DNA of 55,960 nt from Polyangiaceae bacterium (GTDB lineage Bacteria > Myxococcota_A > Polyangia > Polyangiales > Polyangiaceae): positions 1-55,960 of the forward strand of contig JABFXY010000048.1 in NCBI GenBank assembly GCA_013361525.1, in the 5' to 3' direction. Below are positions 1-7,946 of this stretch, one piece after another. The position numbers and the translations under genes are program-made. The number at the start of each line of letters is the position of its first letter. The stretch's first letter is position 1. The notes beneath the pieces are model-generated. The model was given only the letters and a program-made list of their open reading frames with translations. It searched no databases and was not told where the DNA came from.

Positions 1-39
1 TTTGTGCTCGGCGCTTCCGCAGCGTCAGCAGAGCGGTGA
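1..39 (+). CDS. possible 3' tail of a gene entering from the left
   Basis: In frame 1 the first 12 codons read FVLGASAASAER and are followed by a TGA stop at 37-39. This could be the end of a plus-strand gene convergent with the lipoprotein gene that stops at 126. Twelve codons are too few to identify a product or prove coding, and the call depends on sequence outside the window. Confidence 0.2.
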   Translation, partial: FVLGASAASAER

Positions 40-57
40 GCGCATCGCTCCAAAAAA

Positions 58-125
58 TCCTTCTCTCCTCTTCCTCTTTCTCCCCTGGGCGCCCTTGGCG
101 ACCCCCTCTTCTCTGCTCTTTCTGT
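58..125 (+). repeat. interspersed repeat, copy A (single arm)
   Basis: A pyrimidine-rich stretch with the core CTGGGCGCCCTTGGCGACC (about 86-104) followed by CCCTCTTCTC. It matches the cores at 37151-37175 and 52677-52702 with one or two differences. Unlike those copies, no inverted partner arm is visible within the window. It ends immediately next to the stop codon (126-128) of the minus-strand lipoprotein gene, as the other copies do for their genes. Confidence 0.75.
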
Positions 126-971
126 CTAGTTCGCCGGCGGCGTCGCAAACCGGCCGGGGAACGGATCGGCGTTGAGGCGTTGGCTCGCGTCGCCGATGGG
201 CCAGCTCTGCGGGTTCGTGCCCTGCTCGTTGAAGAGGGCGACGCCGATGACACCGACGTTGCGCGTGTCGCTGTGCTTCTTCTGCGCGTACGACTCCTTC
301 ACCGCGCCGAAGCGGAACGCGGCGACGCTGTCCATGCTCTGGCGGAAGCCGTCGATCTCGATCATCGAGTGCGGGTCGATGAGGTAGCCACGCTTGGTGA
401 AGCTCGCCTCTTTGCCGTCGAGCACGTCGAGACCGTCGACGGAGACCACGACCTCGATGCGAGCCGGAACGTTGCTCTGAATCACGATCGAGTAGCGATC
501 ACCCTCGGTGCCGACGACGAAGTGTTTGCCGTTCGCCTCGAATCCGTTGAGGAAGCGGCCGGCGCCGTCCTTCAAGCGCAGCGTCGCGATGCCGCCGCCG
601 ATGGCGACGCTCCCTTCGGAGAAGTCTTTCACACCGCTCATCGTGGCCATCTGCTTGGCGCCCGCCTCGTCGTTGTAGAAGACCGACGAGCTTGCGAAGG
701 GCGACGCAGAATCCGCGCGCTGGAACGGAGAGTTCGTGATGTGCGAGGTTCGACTCTCGCCCCACGTGGTGCCGAGACCGGGACGCGCTTCCGCCGAGGC
801 GGCGCGCTCACGGGCGCTGACGCTCATGCCGTCGGACGCACCGGCGGTCGTCGGGGTGGCTTCGCCAGGTGGGGCCTCCGCCGCGGTCTTCGCCGGCCCG
901 CTGTCCGAAGCGCACCCGACGAGCCCCGCCAACAGAACCGCCCACAACCCCGTCTGCGACCGACCGTTCAT
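126..971 (-). CDS. lipoprotein of unknown function
   Basis: The predicted protein has 281 residues. It begins MNGRSQ, followed by a hydrophobic stretch and a lipobox (LVGC, Cys around residue 20), so it is expected to be an acylated envelope lipoprotein. A Thr/Ala/Pro-rich linker of about 35 residues precedes a mature domain that looks beta-rich. I do not recognise the family. The ATG at 971 is chosen because GAGGAGG lies 7 nt upstream and the signal peptide starts there. The frame stays open further upstream, but that part is Arg-rich and not protein-like. It lies downstream of two kinase genes on the same strand, with about 150 bp between. Repeat copy A touches its stop codon. Confidence 0.85.
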   Translation of the reverse strand: MNGRSQTGLWAVLLAGLVGCASDSGPAKTAAEAPPGEATPTTAGASDGMSVSARERAASAEARPGLGTTWGESRTSHITNSPFQRADSASPFASSSVFYNDEAGAKQMATMSGVKDFSEGSVAIGGGIATLRLKDGAGRFLNGFEANGKHFVVGTEGDRYSIVIQSNVPARIEVVVSVDGLDVLDGKEASFTKRGYLIDPHSMIEIDGFRQSMDSVAAFRFGAVKESYAQKKHSDTRNVGVIGVALFNEQGTNPQSWPIGDASQRLNADPFPGRFATPPAN

Positions 972-1119
972 CGAAATTCCTCCTCGTTCCGCCGTTGTTC
1001 GAACAACGGCGGTGCGCACCTGGAGCTTACAGCGACGGCCTACGCGGGGATCGAGCCGCGCAGGCCGTGGCATTTTCGCGCCATCCGTATAGCCAGGCGC
1101 CGAACGTGAAGTCGCTCCA

Positions 1120-2085
1120 CTACGCCGGCTCGAGCCACATGTCGATGTCGGTCGGCTCGTCGGCATCGTCCCAGCCGAGCCCCGCTCGCTCGAGCGCAAC
1201 CGCCATCTCGCCCGCGGACCAGTACCGATCAGCCGGTCGCTTCTCGAGCGCCTTCAGGATCACGCGCTCGACGGCGGGTGACAGCGGCTGTTTCGCTCGC
1301 GCCGATGGCGCCGGCGGCGGCAGGTGCAGATGGGCGAGCGCGAGCGTCGTCTCGTTTCCGCGAAACTCGTCGAAAGGACCGGAGCCGACGACGAGCTCGT
1401 ACAGCACGAGACCGACGCCGTAGAGATCCGTCCTCGCGTCCGTATCGAGCGCCTGATGTTGCTCGGGCGCCATGGTGCGACGCGTGCCGATCGCCACGCC
1501 ACACCCTGTCTTTCGGAGAGTGCTGTCGTCTCGGAACGCCGCGCCGAAGTCGAGCAGCTTGAGCTCACCTCCGGACGTGAGGAACACGTTCTCGAGCTTC
1601 ACGTCGCGATGGACGATGCCGCTGTCGTGGACGACCGAGAGCGCTGCGAGAAGCTTCAGCACGATGCGGATCGCTGCGCGTACGCTGAGCTCCTCGAAGC
1701 GCCGCAGCTCCTTTCGCAGGTCGCCGCCTTCGAGCCGCTCCATGACGAAGTAGGGACGGCCGTCGGGAAGCTCGCGCAAATCGAAGACGATGGGCGCGAT
1801 CGAAGCGGGCAACGACGCGAGAATGTTCGCCTCTTGGCGGAGCCGCGCGGGAGCCGTCGAGACGGCAGCCTCGCCCGGATGAACGGTCTTGAGGACGCAA
1901 CGCCGTCCGAGGCTCTCGTTTTCGACCTCGAAGAGCTGGCCCATTCCGCCCCGCGCAAGGAGTGAGCACACGCGGTACGGGGTCTCCGGCACGAGCTCAC
2001 CGTCGCGAAACGTGTCCGTCGACACGCCTTCGTTGGCTGCGCGGTACCACGACAGCGGCCCCGACAAGATCGTCGCGGTGCTCAT
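1120..2085 (-). CDS. Ser/Thr protein kinase (Hanks type)
   Basis: A 321-residue soluble protein kinase. All core motifs are present: glycine loop LARGGMGQLFEV (residues 43-54), invariant Lys66, catalytic loop HRDVKLEN (159-166), DFG (179-181), APE (206-208) and the helix-F Asp220. Activity is therefore likely. There is no membrane segment or C-terminal sensor domain: the protein ends about 30 residues after the kinase fold with an acidic tail. Its ATG overlaps the stop of the upstream kinase gene (ATGA at 2082-2085), so the two are translationally coupled. GGAGGT precedes the start. Substrate and signal are unknown; pairing with a second kinase suggests a cascade or a heterodimer. Confidence 0.92.
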   Translation of the reverse strand: MSTATILSGPLSWYRAANEGVSTDTFRDGELVPETPYRVCSLLARGGMGQLFEVENESLGRRCVLKTVHPGEAAVSTAPARLRQEANILASLPASIAPIVFDLRELPDGRPYFVMERLEGGDLRKELRRFEELSVRAAIRIVLKLLAALSVVHDSGIVHRDVKLENVFLTSGGELKLLDFGAAFRDDSTLRKTGCGVAIGTRRTMAPEQHQALDTDARTDLYGVGLVLYELVVGSGPFDEFRGNETTLALAHLHLPPPAPSARAKQPLSPAVERVILKALEKRPADRYWSAGEMAVALERAGLGWDDADEPTDIDMWLEPA

Positions 2086-2951
2086 CGTGCCACCTCCCCG
2101 CGTGCTTCGAGGAGCGCCTCACGCATCGCAGCGGCGGACGCGAAGCGGTCTCGTGGACGTTTCGCGAGCGCGCGAGCGAGGACGCGCGCAATGGCCGACC
2201 AACCTCGGCGGTCGGGGCTCGTCGGCGCGACCAACCTCTCGACCGGATCGTGCCGCAGGATCTCCAATGGATCGTCGGTCGGAAATGCGGGCCCGCCGGT
2301 GAGCGCCTCGAACAAGCAGACGCCGGTGCCCCACACGTCGCAACGCGCGTCGATCCCGCCTGCAAGCAACTGCTCGGGTGACATGTAGCGAACCGAGCCG
2401 ACGAGATGACTGCCCGTCGTCACGGCCCCAGATGCCGTCGACGCGAGACCGAGGTCGAGCACGATGCCGCGCGCATCACTGGGCCGCTCGTGATCCTCCC
2501 GCCCGATGAACAGGTTCGAAGGTTTGAGATCACGATGCACGACGCCTCGACCGTGCAGCTCCGACAGGCCGTCGAGCACGTCGGAGAACACCGTCAGGAC
2601 GAACGGCGCCGGCATGCGGCCGAACGTAGCGAGCCACGTTCGCAGCGAGCTTCCGACCAGGCGCGGCATCACGATCGCGCGCACCCCTTCGGCATCGGTC
2701 ACGACCTTGTCGATGCGCACGACGTTGGCGTGGCGCACCGACGCGAGCGCATCGATCTCGCGCGCGAACCTCGCTCGCTCGACGAGGCTCGCCCCACGGC
2801 GGAGCACTTTCACGACCGACGCGCGGCCACCCTCCTCGACCTCCAAGACGTCGGCCCCCGCGCCCCGCGACAGCACCCGAATCTTCCGCGCCGCGCTCCA
2901 TTCGCGCGCGACGTCCTCCCGCTCGATCCCCTCGTGCCCGATCCCGATCAT
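2082..2951 (-). CDS. Ser/Thr protein kinase with DLG in place of DFG
   Basis: A 289-residue kinase-fold protein. Visible motifs are a Gly-poor nucleotide loop (LSRGAGADVLEV, about 27-38), Lys48 in SVVKVL, catalytic loop HRDLKPSN (139-146), DLG (166-168) instead of DFG, and SPE (191-193). DLG kinases are often still active, but the loop is less canonical than in its neighbour. No membrane segment is seen. The ATG at 2951 is chosen because GGAGGT lies 7 nt upstream; a TTG six codons earlier has no such site. It is the first gene of a two-gene unit and overlaps the next kinase by 4 bp. Confidence 0.9.
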   Translation of the reverse strand: MIGIGHEGIEREDVAREWSAARKIRVLSRGAGADVLEVEEGGRASVVKVLRRGASLVERARFAREIDALASVRHANVVRIDKVVTDAEGVRAIVMPRLVGSSLRTWLATFGRMPAPFVLTVFSDVLDGLSELHGRGVVHRDLKPSNLFIGREDHERPSDARGIVLDLGLASTASGAVTTGSHLVGSVRYMSPEQLLAGGIDARCDVWGTGVCLFEALTGGPAFPTDDPLEILRHDPVERLVAPTSPDRRGWSAIARVLARALAKRPRDRFASAAAMREALLEARGEVAR

Positions 2952-3068
2952 GCGTCGCACCTCCGACAACGTTGTCGTGAGGCGACGCTCTCAGTTGCGT
3001 CGATTCGAGATTTTTCTTTCGAGCTGAACGCGCGCTTGGCGATGAAACCGACCGCTGCGCAACCGTCT

Positions 3069-3085
3069 CACGCTCGTCGAGCGTG
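3069..3085 (-). terminator. hairpin after the extensin-like gene
   Basis: CACGCTC-GTC-GAGCGTG forms a perfect 7-bp stem with a 3-nt loop. It starts 7 nt after the stop codon of the minus-strand gene at 3092. No T-run follows, so a terminator role is inferred from position only. Confidence 0.35.
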
Positions 3086-3091
3086 CAGCCC

Positions 3092-4324
3092 CTAGTGGTA
3101 GAGGAACCAGGTCACGCCCGGTTTGATCTCGAGGTGGAAATGGTCCGCGTGATCGGCGTCGAAGTTCGGCGTGAGCGCGTACGTGAAGATGCCGCTGTCC
3201 TTCGCCTGGCAGAGGATCGCGCGGAGCTCGCGCGCATCGGAAGGTTTGCCGTCGAGCGACACGCCGGCGCCGCACGTGCGATCGCCGAGCTTGCCGCCGA
3301 AGTCGGTGGCGATCACGAGCGACGTGCCGTCGCTCTTCTTCATTGCGCCGACGTCGATCGCGAGTCCGGCGGGGTGACGCGTGCCGGGCGGGGCCCATTT
3401 GCGCTGGGGCTCGGGGAGTGACTTCTTCGCGACCTTCGCGTCCCCTCGCGCTTTCTTCGTGCCGGGACCTGCGGTTCGCGGCGCGGGCGCCGATGCCTTT
3501 TTCTTCGGCGTCGTCTTCGCGCCCTCGGGCGCGAAGTCGGTCGAAAGCTCGTCGTCGATATCGAATGCGTCGTCGACCTCGTCGTCGAGATCCACATCGA
3601 GCGAAGGTCCGTCGAGCTTCGATCCCGAACGCCCGCCGCCGCTTCGTCGCGTGGCCTTCGAGCCCTTCGTCGCCTTCTCGTCGAGCCTCGCGCCGCCCGC
3701 CTGTGCGCGCCGCTTCGCGTTTCGCTTCGACTTCTTCGTCTCGGTCGCAGGTGCCTTGCCTGCGCCATGAGGCTCCGCGTCGACCTTCTTCGTCGCGACC
3801 TTGTCGTTCGCCGGCTTCTTGCCGGTCGCCTTGCTGCCGGCGGTCTTTTCCGCAGCGACCTTCTCCGACGCGGCCTTCTCTGCAGCGGCTCGCTCCTCCG
3901 GAGAAGGGACGTTGGGGCGGTACATCGTGTAGTGCACGACCTCCACGACGTCGTGCTGCTTCAAGATCACGCTGAAGTCGTCGAGCGCGAGCGCGAGGCG
4001 CGCGTCAAGGATCTCGAACATGCTGTCCTTGCGCTGCTCTGCGGGGAGAGCGCCATGGATGTCGACGTCGTGCAGCTTGCCGGTCAGGCGAATGGGCGCG
4101 CGGACCGTGCCGTGGGGACCGACGCGCTCGTAGGAGATGCCGCGTCGATCGAGCTCGGCGAAGGCCTGCTCGTTCGTCATGTTCGCGTAGCGATACGCCG
4201 GCGTGGCCATCGCCTCTTCGGGCGGCGGAGACTCGAGGAAGGGCGAAGTTGCGAAGGCCGAGCCTGTGAGCAAGGCGCAGGCGAGGCCAATCCCGGCGGC
4301 GATGCCTTTCGTGCGTCCGTGCAT
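3092..4324 (-). CDS. secreted extensin-like peptidase-fold protein with long charged linker
   Basis: A 410-residue exported protein. It starts MHGRTKG, with a hydrophobic signal peptide ending near AFATS (about residue 25) and AAGGTGG upstream of the ATG. Residues 35-145 form an N-terminal domain. A low-complexity region of about 170 residues follows, first Lys/Ala-rich, then Asp-rich (DVDLDDEVDDAFDIDDE), then Lys/Pro-rich. The C-terminal ~95 residues carry the extensin-like/M15-type pattern: RHPAGLAIDVG supplies His and Asp ligands, and DADHADHFHLEI supplies the HxDHFH motif. Such domains are linked to cell-wall binding or cleavage. The linker is unusually long. It is divergent from the CPBP protease gene with a 60-bp shared promoter region. 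Confidence 0.85.
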   Translation of the reverse strand: MHGRTKGIAAGIGLACALLTGSAFATSPFLESPPPEEAMATPAYRYANMTNEQAFAELDRRGISYERVGPHGTVRAPIRLTGKLHDVDIHGALPAEQRKDSMFEILDARLALALDDFSVILKQHDVVEVVHYTMYRPNVPSPEERAAAEKAASEKVAAEKTAGSKATGKKPANDKVATKKVDAEPHGAGKAPATETKKSKRNAKRRAQAGGARLDEKATKGSKATRRSGGGRSGSKLDGPSLDVDLDDEVDDAFDIDDELSTDFAPEGAKTTPKKKASAPAPRTAGPGTKKARGDAKVAKKSLPEPQRKWAPPGTRHPAGLAIDVGAMKKSDGTSLVIATDFGGKLGDRTCGAGVSLDGKPSDARELRAILCQAKDSGIFTYALTPNFDADHADHFHLEIKPGVTWFLYH

Positions 4325-4384
4325 CGGCGGCCACCTTAGTTTGATCTTCGAGGAAGGCCAGAAAAAGAGGGGTATGGTTCGGCC

Positions 4385-5083
4385 GTGCAGCGTCCCCTCT
4401 CGCGCGGAGCGAGCCTCGCGATCGTGATCGTCGTGGTGACCGCGCTCGTGACGGTCGCGAGCTACGTCGCGCCGGACGCGTACGCGACGACGGCGGTCGC
4501 CGCGATCTTCCTGGGCGCGACGTACATCCTCGTCCTTCGTCACGATGCCGAGGTCATCCGCGCGCACGGGCTGTCGCTCGGTGGCATCTTCGAGCCCGAG
4601 CGCATCGATCTGGGTCGCGTGCTGAAAGCGACTGTGCGCGCGCTCGTCGTCGCCGCCATCGTGTTCACGCTGATCGTCGTGCCGTTTTGGTACGGCTACC
4701 GTTCGTACAACCACTTCACGCGGCCTTTCGCGTGGCGTGCGGCGATGCCCGGCGCAGAAGAAGTGCTCGCGCAGATCTTCGTCATCGCGCTTCCCGAAGA
4801 GGCGTTCTACCGAGGGTACGTGCAGTCGCGCCTCGACGAGCTCGTCCCCGGGCGCGTCACGATCTTGTCGCTGCCGTTGACCCTTTCGCTGGTCGTGACA
4901 TCCATCCTGTTCGCGGTCTGCCACGTGCTCACCATCACCAACCCCGCCCGCCTCGCCGTGTTCTTCCCATCGCTGCTCTTCGGCGCCTTGCGCGCGCGCG
5001 AGGGCGGCATCGGTGCCTCCGTGCTTCTGCACGCGGCGTGCAACCTCCTCACGGCGACGCTCGCGCGCGGCTACGCGCACTGA
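4385..5083 (+). CDS. CPBP-family (CAAX-like) intramembrane protease
   Basis: A 232-residue polytopic membrane protein with about six hydrophobic segments. The glutamate intramembrane protease motifs are present: EExxxRGY at residues 138-144 (Glu138, Glu139, Arg143), His180 in FAVCH, and HAACN at 216-220. In myxobacteria this superfamily includes the myxosortases, which cleave C-terminal sorting tails, as well as bacteriocin-immunity and prenyl-protease-like members. No MYXO-CTERM-type tail is seen among proteins in this window, so the substrate is unknown. Translation starts at a GTG. The HAD hydrolase gene follows 15 bp downstream, so the two probably form an operon. Confidence 0.88.
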   Translation: MQRPLSRGASLAIVIVVVTALVTVASYVAPDAYATTAVAAIFLGATYILVLRHDAEVIRAHGLSLGGIFEPERIDLGRVLKATVRALVVAAIVFTLIVVPFWYGYRSYNHFTRPFAWRAAMPGAEEVLAQIFVIALPEEAFYRGYVQSRLDELVPGRVTILSLPLTLSLVVTSILFAVCHVLTITNPARLAVFFPSLLFGALRAREGGIGASVLLHAACNLLTATLARGYAH

Positions 5084-5098
5084 TCGACGAGCACCTCG

Positions 5099-5770
5099 AT
5101 GCCGCACCTCGCGATGTTCGACATGGATCGGACGCTCCTCGAGAAGGAGACGGCGAGCCTCTACGTCCGGTACCAGCGCGAGATCGGCGAAGCCTCCACG
5201 ATGGATTTGCTTCGGACGCTCGGTTGGGTCGCGCAGTACACCATCGGCACGCTCGACATGCCGAAGGTCGCGGAGCGCGCGCTGCGGACGTTGCGCGGCG
5301 TTCCGGAGATCGTCGTCGCCGCGCGATGCGACGATTGGTTCCGTCGCTCCGTCGAGAAGTACGTCACCGACGGCGGCCGCCGCGCGGTGAAGAGCCATCG
5401 CGAGCGCGGTGACGTCTGCGCGATCGTGACCGGCGCTTCGGCGTACGCGTCGCGACCTCTCGCGCGGCTGCTCGGCATCCCGCATGTCGTGTCCACCGTG
5501 TTCGAGGTCGACGACGACGCGATCTTCACCGGCCGCGCCGTACCGCCGCTCTGCTTCGGCGAGGGCAAGCTCGAGCGCGCTTCGACATTCGCAGCCGAGC
5601 GTGGACTGTCCCTCGATGAGGCAACCTTCTACACCGACAGCCTCAGCGACCTGCCGTTGCTCGAGCGCGTGGGCGAGCCCGTCGTGGTGAACCCCGACCC
5701 GCGGCTCCGCAGGCTTGCGAAGTCGCGGCGTTGGCGCATCGAGACCTGGTACGCCGACGGCCGCCGCTGA
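5099..5770 (+). CDS. HAD-IB family phosphatase (SerB-like)
   Basis: A 223-residue soluble hydrolase of the haloacid dehalogenase superfamily, subclass IB. Motif I is FDMDRTLL (Asp8 nucleophile, Asp10), motif II is TGAS (Thr111), Lys157 fits motif III, and motif IV is DSLSD (Asp180, Asp184). Family members dephosphorylate phosphoserine or phospholipid head-group-type substrates; the length fits the SerB-like HAD-IB group but the substrate cannot be read from sequence. It lies 15 bp downstream of the CPBP protease gene, presumably co-transcribed. Confidence 0.9.
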   Translation: MPHLAMFDMDRTLLEKETASLYVRYQREIGEASTMDLLRTLGWVAQYTIGTLDMPKVAERALRTLRGVPEIVVAARCDDWFRRSVEKYVTDGGRRAVKSHRERGDVCAIVTGASAYASRPLARLLGIPHVVSTVFEVDDDAIFTGRAVPPLCFGEGKLERASTFAAERGLSLDEATFYTDSLSDLPLLERVGEPVVVNPDPRLRRLAKSRRWRIETWYADGRR

Positions 5771-5872
5771 AGCCAATCGGATGCGGTGTCACCTCGACGC
5801 GCCCAGAACCGCGGGCCGCGCAAGGGGAAACACTAGCGTCGTCACGAAAACGTAACAATACTGTCACAGACG

Positions 5873-7534
5873 ATGGCGATGCAGCTCCCTCCCCGACCGC
5901 TCTTGGAGCTGCAGCGCGAGCGCGCATCCAAGCGGCCGACGATCCGGGTGCACGCGTCGACCGACGATGCACCGCCGAGCGAGTGGGGGTCGCTCCTCGG
6001 GGATCTCGCCCGTCCGTCACGTTTAGAGCCGCAGAGCGACATCGAGTGGCGCATCCACGACAAGACGCACCTCGAGTTTGCGATCGACTATCCGTTCCGC
6101 GCCGATCCAGTCGAGTACCGCTGGGAGGCGTACTTCTTCGTTCCGGACAGCTTCCGCCTCGAGCAGACGACGTACGACAAGAAACAGATCTACGACGACC
6201 TGCTCTCGTACGTGCGCCTCGCCGTGCCCGAGATGCCCTTCGAGGCGGCGGCGCGCGCGTGCGAGTCGGGTGACGCCGGCTCGCCCATCGCCGATCTGCG
6301 CGAGGCACTGCGGAAGGCCGAAGGCTTCCCCGACGAATCACCGCCTTCCAAGACCGTCGTCCGCACGCTCCGCATCTTCGCTTGCATGATCCGCGCATCG
6401 GGCCTCGAAGCCCAACGCGTGATGTTGGCGGACGTCGACGATGCACGCACCGCAGAACAGGCGGCGCACGCGACCGCATCGTTCGCGAAGCTCGCGCACC
6501 GCATCGCCGCGGCGTACCGCGCTGTCATCGACGACAGCGCCAAGATGGATCTTTCGGGTGAGTGTCGAGTCGCGCTCAAGTGGGTCGACGAGGACCTCTC
6601 GCTGTTCCTCGAAGCGCTCGTCGCGACGGCGAGCGTGCGGGTTCACCAACGCGCGCAATCCGAGGGCGATCGCTGGGGGGACGTCGCCTCCCGCCTCGCC
6701 GCCGAGGCCGTCATCGAGGCGCGGTACCGGCGCGCACGCGGTTACGAATCCGTCGGAAACGACGACGCCTCCCCGCGCGACATCGAGCACTTCGAATTTC
6801 GCCGCCACGTCCTCAAGCGCTTCACCTCGAGCGTCCTTTGGTTGAAGAACGAGGTCCGCGAAGGCGCGACGTGGATGCTGCATCTGCTCTACGCCGGCGC
6901 CGCAGCGCTCGCGATGGCGTTCGCAGTCCTCGCCACCATCAAGGCGATGGATTTCCAGGCGTACCTCATGCCGTACGCCATCCTGCTCGTCATCTCGTAC
7001 GCCGTGAAAGACCGCATGAAGGCCATCCTTCAGACCGTCTTCGCGCGTTGGGCGGAGAAGCGCTTTCCCGACCGAGCGTGGACCATTCGCGGTGAAGAGC
7101 GCCCCGACGCCGTCGGTGTCGTGCACGAAAACGCGGGCTTCCGCGAGTTCGAGAACCTCCCCAAAGGTGTCCTGGATGCTCGCCGCGTCACCCGCGAGCA
7201 CGCCATCGAGGAATACGCGCGCCCCGAAACCGTCCTCTGGCACACCAAAAAGCTCAAGCTCGTCCCGCGCAAAGAAGGTGAGCTTCCCTCCCCGATGATG
7301 ACGGAGATCTTCCGCCTCAACATCGGATCCTGGCTCGCCCACACCGACGACCCGAACCGAACCATCACCTTCGCCGACCCCGACGAAGGCGCCATTTGCT
7401 CGGTCACCGCTCGACGCGTCTACAACATCAATGTCGTCTACCGGCTCGCGTCGCGCACCGAAGAGCGAGCGTGGAGACGTATTCGCGTGGTGGTGTCGCG
7501 CAAAGGCATCGAGCGGATCGATCCCATCGTCTGA
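5873..7534 (+). CDS. conserved-looking membrane protein of unknown function (553 aa)
   Basis: I do not recognise the family. The 553-residue protein has a soluble N-terminal half (1-330) without a signal peptide, two adjacent hydrophobic segments at about 340-385 (AGAAALAMAFAVLA and YAILLVISYAV) forming a hairpin in the membrane, and a C-terminal soluble domain of about 165 residues. Both soluble parts would face the cytoplasm if the hairpin spans the membrane. Charged and aromatic residues are spread as in a folded protein and no low-complexity region is seen. ATG 5873 and ATG 5879 are both possible starts; neither has a clear ribosome-binding site. It stands alone, with 100 bp upstream and a hairpin-rich spacer downstream. 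Confidence 0.85.
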   Translation: MAMQLPPRPLLELQRERASKRPTIRVHASTDDAPPSEWGSLLGDLARPSRLEPQSDIEWRIHDKTHLEFAIDYPFRADPVEYRWEAYFFVPDSFRLEQTTYDKKQIYDDLLSYVRLAVPEMPFEAAARACESGDAGSPIADLREALRKAEGFPDESPPSKTVVRTLRIFACMIRASGLEAQRVMLADVDDARTAEQAAHATASFAKLAHRIAAAYRAVIDDSAKMDLSGECRVALKWVDEDLSLFLEALVATASVRVHQRAQSEGDRWGDVASRLAAEAVIEARYRRARGYESVGNDDASPRDIEHFEFRRHVLKRFTSSVLWLKNEVREGATWMLHLLYAGAAALAMAFAVLATIKAMDFQAYLMPYAILLVISYAVKDRMKAILQTVFARWAEKRFPDRAWTIRGEERPDAVGVVHENAGFREFENLPKGVLDARRVTREHAIEEYARPETVLWHTKKLKLVPRKEGELPSPMMTEIFRLNIGSWLAHTDDPNRTITFADPDEGAICSVTARRVYNINVVYRLASRTEERAWRRIRVVVSRKGIERIDPIV

Positions 7535-7946
7535 GGGACGAGGAGACGGCGCGGGCGTGGCGCTTGGCGCGGGCGAACGGCGCCGGAGCGGGTGCGGGGC
7601 GCGGACCTGACGCGGGGCGCGGGCGAACGGCAGGTCGGCACATCGTTCATGTCCTGCGCTCCCGTTCGGATTTAGCGACGCTCAGCCGCGGCTAGTCCGC
7701 CCGAAGGGCGGCCAAGGGACAAGGAAGGGGCTGTCCAGAGTTCGGCGTTCGGCTCGGGACAGCCCTAGAGCGCTGCGGGCGCATAACTAGCCACGACATA
7801 GACCATGTCGGCGCCAACCATTCGCATTCATCGGGCCGTCCACGCCCGACCGGTGACGAGCCGAACGATTGGCCTCTATACAAGACGATGTCCGCGCCTT
7901 CCATTCGCTTTGAGCGATGATGGGGTCGCCGATTTCGGAGGTCATC
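7535..7946. other. gene-free, hairpin-rich spacer upstream of the GyrB-like gene
   Basis: These 412 bp hold no convincing gene. The first part repeats GGCGCGGGCGAACGGC twice (about 7565-7630). Then follow a 10-nt palindrome AGCCGCGGCT (7684-7693), a CCGCCC-GAA-GGGCGG hairpin (7697-7711) and a GGGCTGTCC/GGACAGCCC hairpin (7728-7765, 20-nt loop). An imperfect direct repeat of about 36 nt lies near 7797-7832 and 7880-7915; on the minus strand it would encode RMVGADMV and RMEGADIV. The first hairpins could terminate the upstream gene; the rest is unexplained. Confidence 0.5.
7728..7765 (+). terminator. 9-bp stem hairpin in the spacer
   Basis: GGGCTGTCC (7728-7736) pairs perfectly with GGACAGCCC (7757-7765) across a 20-nt loop that contains TTCGGCGTTCGG. 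No T-run follows. It may be a terminator for the 553-residue gene or part of a structured RNA. Confidence 0.3.

Noticed and set aside
4325..5776. In-frame upstream extension of the extensin-like gene
   Set aside because: It runs antisense through the CPBP and HAD genes; signal peptide and ribosome-binding site support the start at 4324.
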